Source of the DNA: Poseidonibacter lekithochrous
GTDB lineage: Bacteria > Campylobacterota > Campylobacteria > Campylobacterales > Arcobacteraceae
NCBI RefSeq assembly: GCF_018861145.1
Contig: NZ_JAHKQT010000032.1
Location: 62,001-126,000, forward strand
Direction of reading: 5' to 3'
Length of the DNA: 64,000 nucleotides
Part shown: in pieces, positions 7,876 to 17,731 of the stretch
Layout: each line of letters opens with the position of its first letter
Numbering within the stretch: the first letter of the stretch is position 1
Made by a program: the position numbers and the translations under genes
Notes under the pieces: model-generated
Told to the model about the DNA's origin: nothing
What the model saw: the letters and a program-made list of their open reading frames with translations, nothing else
Database searches by the model: none

Positions 7876-9036
7876 ATGGACAAGAAAAAACAACTCATAT
7901 TTAACTTAAATAATTTTTTATTATCAACTTCTCATACCTTAGATTTTATAGAGTCACAATATAATAATACAAAAGAAAACCATTCAAAAAGAATTGCTTT
8001 TTTATCTTTGAAAATAGCACAAAAACTTAATCTTAATCCTAAAGAGATGTTTGATTTATGTGCTTATAGTTTATCTCATGACATTGCTTTAAATGAAACA
8101 AAAAATAAAGATGAAGAGTATGCAAAATTAAGTGAAATGAAAATAAAAGAATACCCTTTTCTCTCTACTTACAAAGATATATTAAAGTATCAAAATGAAA
8201 ATATTGATGGAAGTGGAATTTTTGGATTAAAAGATGAGGAAATACCTCTGTTGTCTAAAATATTAAGATTCTCTCATATTTTAGATGAAAAGTTTGATTT
8301 ATCAAAAAAAGATATCCAAAATAGAAAAGATATTATAAATTTTGTAAAAAAGAATAATAATACTTTGTTTGATAAGAGTATATCAGATATATTTATTGAA
8401 ATAAGTTCTAATATCGAATTTTGGTTAGATATTCAAAATGAAAATGATATTTTACAGTTTATTTTTAATAATTTACATGATTTTACAACAGCACTTGATT
8501 TTGAAGAGGTATTAAATATAACAAAAACATTTTTAAATATTCTAGAACAAGATTCAGTTCTAATTTCTAATTGTGAGAAAATGTGTGAATTTTATGAATT
8601 TGAACATAAAGACAAATATACTTTTTTAATTGCCGCCTCAATGAGTAAAATAGGAAAATTTTTAATACCTCTAAATATTTTGGATAAAAAAGATGCATTA
8701 AGTGAAAATGAATATGAAGAGATTAAATCTTACCCTCATTATAATAAAAAAATACTAAGTAATATTATGGGATTTAATGATATTGCATTATGGAGTTCTA
8801 AAATACAAGAATTACTTAATGAGAGTGGTTACCCTTATAATTTAAGTGCAAAAGATATGAGTTTAAAAGATAGGTTATTAGCTACTGTAAATATTTATAC
8901 TTCCTTAACACAGAAAAAGAGTTTTAGAAATGCATATTCAAAAAGTGAAGCTCTTGATATTTTAAGAGATATGGTAAAGAAGAAAAAAATTGATGCTTCA
9001 ATTGTTAATGATATTAAAACAGTATTAGTAAAATAA
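7876..9036 (+). CDS. degenerate tandem HD-GYP protein
   Basis: A 386-residue cytoplasmic protein with two HD-GYP-like halves and no sensor or receiver domain. The first half (about residues 30-180) keeps the HD pair (H68-D69), H36 and a DGSG motif (111-114) but has YQNE where HHE is usual. The second (about 240-380) keeps the outline (KFLIPLNILDK, SYPHYNKKIL, SGYPYNL, then a helix ending in DMVKKKKID) but has SMSKIG where the HD motif should be. Cyclic-dinucleotide phosphodiesterase activity is therefore uncertain and the protein may be mainly a binder. Monocistronic. Confidence 0.72.
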   Translation: MDKKKQLIFNLNNFLLSTSHTLDFIESQYNNTKENHSKRIAFLSLKIAQKLNLNPKEMFDLCAYSLSHDIALNETKNKDEEYAKLSEMKIKEYPFLSTYKDILKYQNENIDGSGIFGLKDEEIPLLSKILRFSHILDEKFDLSKKDIQNRKDIINFVKKNNNTLFDKSISDIFIEISSNIEFWLDIQNENDILQFIFNNLHDFTTALDFEEVLNITKTFLNILEQDSVLISNCEKMCEFYEFEHKDKYTFLIAASMSKIGKFLIPLNILDKKDALSENEYEEIKSYPHYNKKILSNIMGFNDIALWSSKIQELLNESGYPYNLSAKDMSLKDRLLATVNIYTSLTQKKSFRNAYSKSEALDILRDMVKKKKIDASIVNDIKTVLVK

Positions 9037-9049
9037 TAAATTGCTAAAA

Positions 9050-9082
9050 TTATTATTTTATTAAAAAAGAATAAAATAATAA
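9050..9082 (+). terminator. A/T hairpin after the HD-GYP gene
   Basis: A perfect 13-bp inverted repeat of A and T only (TTATTATTTTATT and its complement around a seven-base loop) begins 13 bases after the stop codon. It is a plausible transcript end but has no G-C core and no following T-run, so it could also be chance in AT-rich DNA. Confidence 0.4.
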
Positions 9083-9091
9083 TAAAAATTC

Positions 9092-9120
9092 TTGTAATAT
9101 TAAGCTTTAATAGGTATTAT
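9092..9120 (+). promoter_or_regulatory. putative sigma-70 promoter of the chemoreceptor gene
   Basis: TTGTAA at 9092-9097 and TATTAT at 9115-9120 are separated by 17 bases, matching a vegetative promoter in shape. They sit 34 bases before the predicted ATG at 9155. Confidence 0.5.
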
Positions 9121-9154
9121 ACAAGTATAAGATTTAAAAATAATGGAGAGTGTC

Positions 9155-12025
9155 ATGTTTAAAAGTATGTCTATAAAAGTAAAGTTATTAATATTAGCAT
9201 TATGTACAATATTATTAGTATCTTTATCTGTAGCAGTTCAAGCTATTTATTCTATAAATGAATTTTCTCATGAAAATGTTGAGAAGTATAAAAAAGATTC
9301 ATATACTAAAAAAGAAGAAGAGTTAAAGAACTATGTTTCTCTTGCTATGAAAACAGTTGAAGCTTACCATAAAAGAACATCTATTGATAAGATAAAAGTA
9401 GAAGTTCAAGAAGACTTGAAAATGCAAACGAACTTTTTATTTTCTATTTTAGAAGGGGAATATAATAAGTTAAAAGATACTTTATCTGAAGATGCTTTGA
9501 AATATAGATTAAAAACAATTGTTGAAGAAAGTAGATATGGTGAGACTGGTTACTTTTGGATTAATGATACTGATGCAGTAATTGTTATGCATCCTTTTAA
9601 ACCACAATTAAATGGCAAAGATCTTGTTAACTATAAAGATGAAGGTGGAAAAAAGATTTTTAAAGAGTTTGCACAAGTTGCAAAAACAAAAGGTGAAGGC
9701 TTCGTTGATTATGTATGGCCAAAGCCTGGATTTGATGCACCACAATCAAAAGTCTCTTTTGTAAAGTTATTTAAAGAATATAATTGGGTAATAGGAACAG
9801 GAGAATATGTTTCTGATGTTTCTGCAAAGATTAAAGAAGAAGCATTAAGTACTATTAATAAAATGAGATATGGGAAAGATGGATATTTCTGGATTAATGA
9901 CTCTTCTCCTAAAATGATTATGCATGCGATAAAGCCAAATTTAGATGGACAAGATTTATCAAATGTGCAAGATAAAGCAGGAAAGTACTTATTTAAAGAA
10001 TTCGCAGTTGTAGCAAATGAAAATCCTGAAGGTGGATTGGTTAAATATATGTGGCCAAAACCTAGTTTTGAAGCTCCTCAACAAAAATTTTCTTATGTAC
10101 AGAGATTCCCTCAATGGGATTGGGTAATTGGAACTGGTGTTTATGTTGATGATATTGAAGCTGATATTTCTTTAATGCAAAAACAAACTTCGGAAAAAAT
10201 AAATGACATTATAATGGGGATTGTGATATTTTCTTTAATCGCTATAGTATTAATATACATTATGTATTCATACTTAATTAGTAAAGCAATTATTAAACCT
10301 CTTTCTTTTTTAAATGAAACTATTAAAAACATGAATAATCCAGGTTCTGATATTAAAGAAATTGAAAAATCATCTAATGACGAGGTTGGAGAACTTGTTG
10401 ATAGTTTTAATGGATATATTAGAAAATTAAGAGAAGGTATCGAGTCAGATGCAATTGTTATTGCCGAAGTTGATGAGGTAATCTCAAAAGTTAATAAAGG
10501 TTTCTATGTATATAAAGTTGAAAAAAATTCTATAAATCCTCAAGTTCAAGATTTAAAGAATTCAATTAATTCTATGATTGAAAAAACAAATGAAAATTTA
10601 ACTATTTTAAATAATACTTTATTAAGATATGGAAATTCAGATTTTACTGTTGATTCAAATAACAACTCAAGTGAAATAAGTGGTATTGTTTCATCTATTA
10701 ATTCAAGTACAAGACTAATTGGGGTTACCGTATCAGAATTCTTATCAATGATCGTATCAAGTGGTAAAAAACTAAATGAAGATACAAATATTTTATCAAG
10801 TTCTGCTAATAGTTTGTCAAGTTCAGCAAATGAACAGGCTGCATCATTAGAAGAAACAGCAGCTGCTTTAGAAGAAGTTACATCTATTGTTAAATCAAAT
10901 GTTCAAAAAGTACATGAAATGTCATCTTTAGCTAGTGATTTACAAACTTCTTCTAGTGAAGGTCAAGACCTAGCTTCACGAACTACTCAAGCAATGGATG
11001 ATATTGATAAACAAGTTAGTTCAATTAATGATGCAATTACAGTAATTGATCAAATAGCTTTCCAAACAAATATTCTTTCATTAAATGCTGCTGTTGAAGC
11101 AGCAACGGCTGGAGAAGCTGGAAAAGGATTTGCAGTAGTTGCAGCAGAAGTTAGAAATCTAGCTAATAGATCAGCTGATGCTGCTAAAGAGATTAAAGGT
11201 ATTGTTGAAACTGCAACATCAAAAGCAAATGAAGGAAAAGTTATTGCTAATGAAATGATTGGTGGATATACAAAACTTAATAATAATATTAATAAAACAT
11301 TAGAATTAATAGAAGATGTTTCAACTGCAAGTGCTGAAGAAGAGAGTGGAATTATTCAAATTAATGATGCTATAAATACTCTAGACAGAGCAACACAAGT
11401 AAATGCAAATTCTGCAACAACTATAAGTAATTTAGCAAATGAAGTTCTTTGTTTATCTGAGAACTTATTAAAAATTGCAGATAGAGCAAAATTTAATGAA
11501 TCAAGTGCTGGAGCAATTGCGGATATTGATTTAGTATTTAAAATTTCTAAATTAAAAAATGATCATATACAGTTTAAAAATACAAATTTTGAAAAAATTG
11601 GAAATACAAAAAGTGCTTGGACTGTTACAAAACCAACTGATTGTGATTTAGGTAAGTGGATGACAGAACAAGAACAAAACTCAAAAGAGTTTACTAAGAA
11701 TTCAAATTGGAAAAACTTAAAACAATATCATAATGATGTTCATAGTAATGTTCAAGATTACATAAATGAAACGTGTAAAGAAAATTCAGATAATAATCTA
11801 TTAAATAAATATTCTATAGATTTAGATAAAGCAACACGAGAAGTATTTAAATCTCTTGAGCAAATAAAAAAAGATAATGTTGTTGAAAAAGAAATAGAGA
11901 AAACAATTAAGTCTTCAGAAATAATAGAAGAAAAACCTGTAATTAAAAGACCATCATCTCCTGTAACTTCAAAAGTAGTTGAAGCAAAAGTATCAAAAGA
12001 TGATGACGAGTGGGAAAGCTTTTAA
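9155..12025 (+). CDS. methyl-accepting chemotaxis protein with two Cache modules and a CZB domain
   Basis: A 956-residue chemoreceptor. A membrane helix (residues 10-30) is followed by two repeated periplasmic Cache modules, each with GYFWIND and a later WVIGTG segment (131-216 and 240-328), a second membrane helix (350-373), a HAMP-type linker, a second linker segment and the signalling hairpin near 630-670 ([18 protein letters not shown]). A chemoreceptor zinc-binding domain follows (about 800-880) with NDHIQF, DCDLGKW and HNDVH, giving the expected three His and one Cys. The protein ends in DDDEWESF, like tethers for methylation enzymes. The ATG at 9155 follows GGAGAG and is preferred over 9143. 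Ligand unknown. Confidence 0.93.
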   Translation: MFKSMSIKVKLLILALCTILLVSLSVAVQAIYSINEFSHENVEKYKKDSYTKKEEELKNYVSLAMKTVEAYHKRTSIDKIKVEVQEDLKMQTNFLFSILEGEYNKLKDTLSEDALKYRLKTIVEESRYGETGYFWINDTDAVIVMHPFKPQLNGKDLVNYKDEGGKKIFKEFAQVAKTKGEGFVDYVWPKPGFDAPQSKVSFVKLFKEYNWVIGTGEYVSDVSAKIKEEALSTINKMRYGKDGYFWINDSSPKMIMHAIKPNLDGQDLSNVQDKAGKYLFKEFAVVANENPEGGLVKYMWPKPSFEAPQQKFSYVQRFPQWDWVIGTGVYVDDIEADISLMQKQTSEKINDIIMGIVIFSLIAIVLIYIMYSYLISKAIIKPLSFLNETIKNMNNPGSDIKEIEKSSNDEVGELVDSFNGYIRKLREGIESDAIVIAEVDEVISKVNKGFYVYKVEKNSINPQVQDLKNSINSMIEKTNENLTILNNTLLRYGNSDFTVDSNNNSSEISGIVSSINSSTRLIGVTVSEFLSMIVSSGKKLNEDTNILSSSANSLSSSANEQAASLEETAAALEEVTSIVKSNVQKVHEMSSLASDLQTSSSEGQDLASRTTQAMDDIDKQVSSINDAITVIDQIAFQTNILSLNAAVEAATAGEAGKGFAVVAAEVRNLANRSADAAKEIKGIVETATSKANEGKVIANEMIGGYTKLNNNINKTLELIEDVSTASAEEESGIIQINDAINTLDRATQVNANSATTISNLANEVLCLSENLLKIADRAKFNESSAGAIADIDLVFKISKLKNDHIQFKNTNFEKIGNTKSAWTVTKPTDCDLGKWMTEQEQNSKEFTKNSNWKNLKQYHNDVHSNVQDYINETCKENSDNNLLNKYSIDLDKATREVFKSLEQIKKDNVVEKEIEKTIKSSEIIEEKPVIKRPSSPVTSKVVEAKVSKDDDEWESF

Positions 12026-12036
12026 AAGCTTTCTCC

Positions 12037-12714
12037 TTAATTAGGTTTTATTGTAGTTAAGCCTAAACTTAACCAAGATTGAATTCCACCTCTATACCAT
12101 TTAAGTTTTTCTTCTGGGTAACCAATTGAGATTAAATTTTTCATAGATAGAGGTGATTGTCCGCACCATACACCATTACAAAATAGTAATAATTCTTTTG
12201 CATTTGTAAAATTATAAGTACCATCCTCTCTAACTTCAACTCCAATTGTTTCAAGAGCATCTATAAAATCATCAGGATATTGACCTTTGTTTAAATGAAT
12301 AAATGGAATGTTTATCGCACTTGGGATTGTTTGATTTATATACCAATCTACAGTTCTTGAATCTACTAAAAGCATGTTTTCATTATCATTTGCTTTTTCC
12401 ATAAATTCTAAAACTTCTACTTCTCCATATGTTTCAATTTTGGGTGAAAACTTTATCGGAGATATTTTCCCTAAATATTTAATAACAGTCGTTTTACAAT
12501 TCTCAGGTACTGATGCATCAACTAAATTACCACCTAAAATATTTTTTGGTGAGAATTTTACACTTTTACAATTTTCAGGAGTTTCCCTTTTTATTACAAT
12601 ATTTTTTTCTTCATCATTTACATCAGTATATGTAACTTCAACACCTATACTTTGTAAATCAGCTGCGCTTAAAAGTAAGCTTGTAAGTAAGCTTGATAAT
12701 ATAATTTTTTTCAT
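12037..12714 (-). CDS. second periplasmic rhodanese-like protein
   Basis: A 225-residue exported protein (signal peptide about residues 1-17), clearly paralogous to the rhodanese of the sox cluster at 2727-3380. Shared landmarks are VDSR, the IPSAINIPF segment, NAKELLLFCNGVWCGQSP (C179 and C184) and WYRGGIQSW. It has an N-terminal part with two extra cysteines (C49, C73) not aligned with the first paralogue. It stands alone on the minus strand, converging with the chemoreceptor gene; a palindrome at 12014-12033 overlaps the chemoreceptor stop. Sulfane-sulfur transfer is inferred. Confidence 0.85.
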   Translation of the reverse strand: MKKIILSSLLTSLLLSAADLQSIGVEVTYTDVNDEEKNIVIKRETPENCKSVKFSPKNILGGNLVDASVPENCKTTVIKYLGKISPIKFSPKIETYGEVEVLEFMEKANDNENMLLVDSRTVDWYINQTIPSAINIPFIHLNKGQYPDDFIDALETIGVEVREDGTYNFTNAKELLLFCNGVWCGQSPLSMKNLISIGYPEEKLKWYRGGIQSWLSLGLTTIKPN

Positions 12715-12800
12715 TTTAATCCTTTCCTTTTTAATATTATATATTAATAATTTGAAAGTTGACTAAAATACATTGATATAATAATTATATAAAATTTAGG

Positions 12801-12806
12801 TATAAT
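12801..12806 (+). promoter_or_regulatory. putative -10 element upstream of trhP
   Basis: A consensus TATAAT preceded by a T-rich stretch and AGG, in the divergent spacer between the rhodanese gene and trhP. No good -35 box is visible, as is common in Campylobacterota, where the upstream region is mainly a periodic AT signal. Confidence 0.4.
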
Positions 12807-12854
12807 TGCGAAATTTTTAAAAAATATAAAATATAAATATTATTAAGGAATATT

Positions 12855-14135
12855 ATGAATAATAAAAAAGTAGAATTATTATCTCCAGCTGGAAATCTAG
12901 AAAAATTAAAAATTGCTATAAATTATGGTGCAGATGCTGTATATGCTGGAGTTAGTCACTTTAGTTTAAGAATTAGAGCAGGAAAAGAGTTTACTTTTGA
13001 GACGTTTAAAGAAGGAATTGATTATGCACATGCTCGTGGAAAAAAAGTATATGCAACAATTAATGGTTTTCCCTTTAACTCACAAATTGATTTACTAAAA
13101 AAACATATTGAAAATATGGCAAAGTTAAAACCTGATGGTTTTATTGTTGCAGCTCCAGGAGTTGTTAAGTTATGTAGAGAAATAGCTCCAGATATTGATG
13201 TTCATTTATCAACACAAGCAAATGTATTAAATTATTTAGATGCACAAGTATTTTGGGATTTAGGTGTAAAAAGAATTGTTGTTGCACGTGAAATTTCATT
13301 AAAAGATGTAATCCAAATTAAAAAACATTTACCTGAAATGGAAATTGAAATTTTTGTTCATGGTTCAATGTGTTTTGCATATTCTGGAAGATGTTTAATT
13401 TCAGCTGTTCAAAGTGGAAGAGTTCCAAATAGAGGTTCATGTGCAAATGACTGTAGATTTGATTATACTTTATATGCTGAAAGTGAAAACCAAAATACAT
13501 TATTTAGACTTGAAGAAGATCCAGGTGTTGGTACTTATATCTTTAATTCAAAAGATATGAATTTAGCTTCACATATTCAAGAAATTCTTGATTCGGGTGC
13601 AGTTGATTCACTTAAAATTGAAGGAAGAACAAAATCTCCATATTATGCTGCAGTTACAGCAAATGCTTATAGAGAAGCAATTGATGATTATTATGCAGGA
13701 ACATTTGATGCAGATAAATATCAAAGAGAATTACATACAACAAAAAACAGAGGTTTTACAGATGCTTATTTAGTGCATAGACCATTTGATAAATTAGATT
13801 CACAAAATCATGAATATGCAATATCAAAAGGTTCATATGAAGTTACAGGATTAATTACTGAAGATGAAAAATACTTTATGTGTAAATATAAAGTTTACCC
13901 AAATCAAGATATAGAAATTTTCCCTCCTAGAAATAGTAAAATTCAAGAGTGTGATAATGAAATTGGAAAGATTTTCAAAAAAGAAGATGGAGTTTATTAT
14001 ATTAATTTCAAAAAAATCTTAACAGAAACTAATAAAGAGATGGAGTCAGTACATAGTGGTAATACAAATAAGATTCAACTACCAGGAACTTTACCGTATT
14101 TAACAATGTTAAGAACTGAAAATACTGAAATATAA
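12855..14135 (+). CDS. trhP: U32-family tRNA hydroxylation protein TrhP
   Basis: A 426-residue member of the peptidase U32 family, of which the bacterial YegQ/TrhP branch acts in 5-hydroxyuridine formation at tRNA position 34 using prephenate. Seen directly: the start motif ELLSPAGNLEKLK (residues 7-19), YAGVSHFSLR, HLSTQANV, FVHGSMCFAYSGRC and the four family cysteines C173, C180, C196 and C200, then SLKIEGR. Other U32 branches (RlhA, UbiU/UbiV) are less likely because of length and the RGSCANDCR pattern. AAGGA precedes the ATG. Confidence 0.86.
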   Translation: MNNKKVELLSPAGNLEKLKIAINYGADAVYAGVSHFSLRIRAGKEFTFETFKEGIDYAHARGKKVYATINGFPFNSQIDLLKKHIENMAKLKPDGFIVAAPGVVKLCREIAPDIDVHLSTQANVLNYLDAQVFWDLGVKRIVVAREISLKDVIQIKKHLPEMEIEIFVHGSMCFAYSGRCLISAVQSGRVPNRGSCANDCRFDYTLYAESENQNTLFRLEEDPGVGTYIFNSKDMNLASHIQEILDSGAVDSLKIEGRTKSPYYAAVTANAYREAIDDYYAGTFDADKYQRELHTTKNRGFTDAYLVHRPFDKLDSQNHEYAISKGSYEVTGLITEDEKYFMCKYKVYPNQDIEIFPPRNSKIQECDNEIGKIFKKEDGVYYINFKKILTETNKEMESVHSGNTNKIQLPGTLPYLTMLRTENTEI

Positions 14136-14149
14136 TTGTGTAAACGTAT

Positions 14150-15457
14150 ATGATTTTTTTTAGAGTTTCTCAAAATATTAATATTAAAACAACTGATGGC
14201 ACTTTAGTAAACTATTATAAGTTTAAAATGCCATCAAATTTAGAAAATGATACGGTTTATATTACAAGTGAAAAAGACTTTATAGATTTAAAAAAAGTTT
14301 TCAGAAATGTAGATAAAGATAAATATACTACGAGACTTTTAAAAGAGAATAGAGTAAGAGATTTAAAATCTTTTCCTCTTGAATTAGGAATTAGTAATAA
14401 AGATGAATATTTAAAATCTTTAGAATTCAAAAACAGTACGGAAAAAAATCTTGTAAGAAATGAAGAAGAAATATTGTCTTTATTTGATAAATCCCCAAAA
14501 GTCGATATGTATAAGCAATTAAGAAAGAAGATTAAAGGAGAAATATCTATTGTAATCCTTGGTGGAGTTGGCCGAAATATTAGTGAAATAATTTCTTCTT
14601 GTACTGCTTTACGAATTTTATATAATAAATTAAATGAAGTTTATAAAAGTGTTAAAATGGATATTTATATTAATGCTTCAAATAATAGTTTTTATTCACG
14701 AGATAAACAGATTTATTTAAAACAAAAGTTTATAAATAATGTATTGCCTTTAAGTATTACAAGTAAAAAACTTTGCACTTATGATTATTTTATAGATAAT
14801 AGTTCTGTTATGGAAAAATCTGCATATTTTGATACTTTAAATATTGTAGATGCGTGGTTATATAAATTTGGTATAGATTATAAATCTGTATCGTCTTTAA
14901 TAAAACATAATGAATTAAATATTGATAATTTAAAAGTTTCAAAGAATTTAGAAGAAAAATTGAAAGCATTAAAATTAAAAGGTAAGATCCTTTTATTTCA
15001 TCCTTTTTCAGCAAGTGCAAATAAAACAATTCCACAACATATTGCCTCTTTAATGTTGAAGAAATTGTTATCAAAAATGGATGATTATACAATAATTTCA
15101 ACTTTAAATATAGATCCAAAAGTTGTTGATGATAGATTTGTAAATTTATCAAAAGAGTCTAAAACAATAAATGATTTTATCTATATAGTTTCTAGTGTGG
15201 ATTCAATTATTACAACGGATACTTCAACTTTTCATATCTCAGATGCTTTTATGATTCCTACAATTGTTTTATCTACAGATAATCATATTGACAAAAAAAC
15301 TAAGTATTATAAACATCTTAAAACTGTTAAAATTAAAGACAAATCAAAGTCTTTATCTAAGTTTATTTATGATGATGATTCTTTAACTTTATATAAGTAT
15401 AAATCATGGCAAAGTGTGAAAATATCGAAGATTATAAAACTATTAGATACTTTTTGA
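14150..15457 (+). CDS. glycosyltransferase family 9-like protein
   Basis: A 435-residue cytoplasmic protein whose C-terminal half resembles the ADP-heptose:LPS heptosyltransferases (GT9): ILLFHPFSASANKTIP (about residue 280), and TTDTSTFHISDAFMIPTIVL near residue 360, the GT9 TxD(T/S)xxxHxA-like donor-binding stretch. The N-terminal about 140 residues do not match anything I recognise and make the protein longer than a usual GT9 enzyme. Acceptor and donor unknown; surface glycan or flagellin glycosylation are both possible. Lies 14 bases after trhP. Confidence 0.62.
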   Translation: MIFFRVSQNINIKTTDGTLVNYYKFKMPSNLENDTVYITSEKDFIDLKKVFRNVDKDKYTTRLLKENRVRDLKSFPLELGISNKDEYLKSLEFKNSTEKNLVRNEEEILSLFDKSPKVDMYKQLRKKIKGEISIVILGGVGRNISEIISSCTALRILYNKLNEVYKSVKMDIYINASNNSFYSRDKQIYLKQKFINNVLPLSITSKKLCTYDYFIDNSSVMEKSAYFDTLNIVDAWLYKFGIDYKSVSSLIKHNELNIDNLKVSKNLEEKLKALKLKGKILLFHPFSASANKTIPQHIASLMLKKLLSKMDDYTIISTLNIDPKVVDDRFVNLSKESKTINDFIYIVSSVDSIITTDTSTFHISDAFMIPTIVLSTDNHIDKKTKYYKHLKTVKIKDKSKSLSKFIYDDDSLTLYKYKSWQSVKISKIIKLLDTF

Positions 15458-15494
15458 TATAATCGTGTTTTTATATAAAAACAAGGATTTAAGA

Positions 15495-15989
15495 ATGAAT
15501 TTCGTATCAATTATTATGGGTAGTAAATCTGACTATGAAATTATGAAGCATTGTGCTGATACTTTTGAAAAGTTTAATGTAAGATATGAACTTATTATAT
15601 CTTCAGCTCACAGGTCTCCTGCTAGAACTAAGTCATATATCAAAGAAGCAGAGGAAAAAGGCGCTGTTGCTTTTATTGCAGCTGCTGGTATGGCTGCACA
15701 CTTAGCTGGAGCACTTGCAGCAGGTACAACTAAACCTGTTATTGGCGTTCCAATGAAAGGTGGAGCAATGGATGGTATGGATGCAATGCTTTCTACTGTT
15801 CAAATGCCAGCTGGTATGCCTGTAGGAACTGTAGCGCTTGGAAGATCAGGTGCAATTAATGCGGCATACTTTGCAATGCAAATACTTGCAATTTCTGATA
15901 AAGAATTAGCTATAAAATTAAAAGAAGATAGAATAGTTCAAGCTAAAAAAGTTGAAACGGATTCTAGAGAAATAGAAGTGATTCTATAA
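15495..15989 (+). CDS. purE: PurE, N5-carboxyaminoimidazole ribonucleotide mutase
   Basis: Purine biosynthesis enzyme that moves the carboxyl group from N5-CAIR to CAIR. The 164-residue protein shows the class I signature: IIMGSKSDYE at the start, SSAHRSP (with the catalytic His), AAAGMAAHLAG and GVPMKGGAMDGMDA, SGAINAAYFAMQIL. An upstream in-frame start at 15465 would add ten residues, but the ATG at 15495 has AAGGA seven bases upstream and begins the conserved fold. No other purine genes are nearby. Confidence 0.95.
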   Translation: MNFVSIIMGSKSDYEIMKHCADTFEKFNVRYELIISSAHRSPARTKSYIKEAEEKGAVAFIAAAGMAAHLAGALAAGTTKPVIGVPMKGGAMDGMDAMLSTVQMPAGMPVGTVALGRSGAINAAYFAMQILAISDKELAIKLKEDRIVQAKKVETDSREIEVIL

Positions 15990-16027
15990 TAAAACACAGA
16001 TCAAATTTATAATTAGGAATTAAATAG

Positions 16028-16966
16028 ATGGTTACATTTTCACAAATTCTATTAAAATTACAAGAGTTCTGGGCTAATCAAGGATGTAATATTGTACAAC
16101 CTTATGATATTCCAGCTGGTGCTGGTACTTTTCATCCTGCAACACTTTTAAGAAGTTTAGATTCAACACCTTGGTCAACTGCATATGTTGCGCCTAGTAG
16201 AAGACCAACTGATGGAAGATATGGAGAAAACCCAAATAGGTTAGGTGCTTATTATCAGTTCCAAACTTTAATCAAACCAAGTCCTGATAATATTCAAGAC
16301 TTATATTTACAATCTTTAGAGTTTTTAGGTTTAGATTTATCTAAGCATGATATTAGATTTGTAGAAGATAACTGGGAATCTCCAACTCTTGGAGCTTGGG
16401 GACTTGGTTGGGAAGTTTGGCTTGATGGTATGGAAGTTACTCAATTTACTTACTTTCAACAAGTAGGAGGACTTCCTTGTGATCCTGTTGCCGTTGAAAT
16501 TACTTATGGAACGGAAAGACTTGCAATGTATTTACAAGGTGTTGATTCTGTATTTGACATTGTTTGGAATGAAAATGCACATGGTGTTACAACTTATGCT
16601 GATGTTCATAAAGAAAGTGAATATGAATTTTCTAAATATAGTTTTGAAGTAGCAGATGTTGATATGCTATTTAAACATTTTGATGATGCATTTAATGAAT
16701 GTAAAGTTTGTTTAGAAAATGAACTTCCTCTTCCTGCATATGATCAATGTATGATTGCTTCTCATGCTTTTAATACTTTAGACGCAAGAAAAGCAATTTC
16801 TGTAACTGAAAGACAGAACTATATTTTAAAGGTGAGAGAATTATCTCAAGGTTGTGCTGTTCTATATAAGAGCCAAGAACCTCAAAGATTAGCAAGAGTT
16901 AATACTAAGTCTTCTTTGGATGCTTTAGAAAAATTAAAAACAAATAATCCAGAATTATTTGTTTAG
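16028..16966 (+). CDS. glyQ: GlyQ, glycyl-tRNA synthetase alpha chain
   Basis: Catalytic alpha subunit of the bacterial alpha2beta2 glycyl-tRNA synthetase. The 312-residue protein has the conserved start ([17 protein letters not shown]), [41 protein letters not shown] and [15 protein letters not shown]. The beta chain gene glyS is not adjacent, which is usual for Campylobacterota. It begins the run glyQ-NIF3-flgZ-waaA-pseudouridine synthase. Confidence 0.97.
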   Translation: MVTFSQILLKLQEFWANQGCNIVQPYDIPAGAGTFHPATLLRSLDSTPWSTAYVAPSRRPTDGRYGENPNRLGAYYQFQTLIKPSPDNIQDLYLQSLEFLGLDLSKHDIRFVEDNWESPTLGAWGLGWEVWLDGMEVTQFTYFQQVGGLPCDPVAVEITYGTERLAMYLQGVDSVFDIVWNENAHGVTTYADVHKESEYEFSKYSFEVADVDMLFKHFDDAFNECKVCLENELPLPAYDQCMIASHAFNTLDARKAISVTERQNYILKVRELSQGCAVLYKSQEPQRLARVNTKSSLDALEKLKTNNPELFV

Positions 16967-16975
16967 GATTTATTC

Positions 16976-17731
16976 TTGAAAATTCTTGATATATACACTT
17001 TTTTAGATGAATTATCACCTTTTGCCTTGCAAGAGAAATGGGACAATGCAGGTTTACTTGTAGGTTCTTTTGATGATGAAATAAAAAAAGTATATATTAG
17101 TATTGATTTAGATGAAGAATTAGTTGAAGAAATAGAAGAAAACTCTTTAATTATTACTCATCATCCTTTAATTTTTAAAGGATTAAAAAGAGTTAATTAT
17201 GACTCTTATAGTACAAAGTTATTACAAAAGTTAATTAAAAAAGATATATCTTTAATTTCTATGCATACTAATATAGATAAAACACATTTGAATAAATATG
17301 TTGTTAGTGAAGTTTTAGGTTTAAAACTTGAAAACACTGATGAGTTTATATCTTATGCAAGTGTAAATATGAAGTTTAATGATTTAGTAAAATATATATC
17401 AACAAAATTAGATTTAAAAACTGTCAAAACAGTTAGATGTAATGACTTTATAAAAAATGTAGCAATAGTTACAGGTTCAGGTATGTCTTTAATTGATGAA
17501 GTTAAAGCTGATTGTTTCTTAACAGGTGATATTAAATATCACGATGCCATGGAAGCAAAAGCTAGAGGTATTTCATTAATTGATATAAGACATTATGAGA
17601 GTGAAAGATACTTTAGCAACTTGCTAGAAGGACTTCTTTCAGAATATTTGAAAAAAAATAAATTAACAGCTATAATAACAGCTTCAAAAAATCCATTTGA
17701 GTTTTTTATAGAAGGAGAAACGATTGAATAA
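16976..17731 (+). CDS. NIF3-like dinuclear metal-binding protein
   Basis: A 251-residue member of the NIF3/YbgI family, hexameric proteins with a dinuclear metal site; sometimes called GTP cyclohydrolase I type 2, but the physiological reaction is unsettled. Family marks: EKWDNAGLLVG near residue 20, IITHHPLIFKG with metal-binding histidines, SMHTNIDK, TGSGMS, LTGDIKYHDAM and IDIRHYESE near the C-terminus. TTG start with a TAGGAT-type site; ten bases after glyQ. It overlaps flgZ by eight bases. Confidence 0.88.
   Translation: MKILDIYTFLDELSPFALQEKWDNAGLLVGSFDDEIKKVYISIDLDEELVEEIEENSLIITHHPLIFKGLKRVNYDSYSTKLLQKLIKKDISLISMHTNIDKTHLNKYVVSEVLGLKLENTDEFISYASVNMKFNDLVKYISTKLDLKTVKTVRCNDFIKNVAIVTGSGMSLIDEVKADCFLTGDIKYHDAMEAKARGISLIDIRHYESERYFSNLLEGLLSEYLKKNKLTAIITASKNPFEFFIEGETIE

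Noticed and set aside
12014-12033. Palindrome GAAAGCTTTTAAAAGCTTTC as a bidirectional terminator
   Set aside because: It overlaps the chemoreceptor stop codon and lies between convergent genes, but has no T-run on either side, so I left it as a weak candidate only.
12374-12766. 130-codon plus-strand frame over the second rhodanese
   Set aside because: The minus-strand rhodanese has clear motifs and a signal peptide; the plus-strand frame has none.
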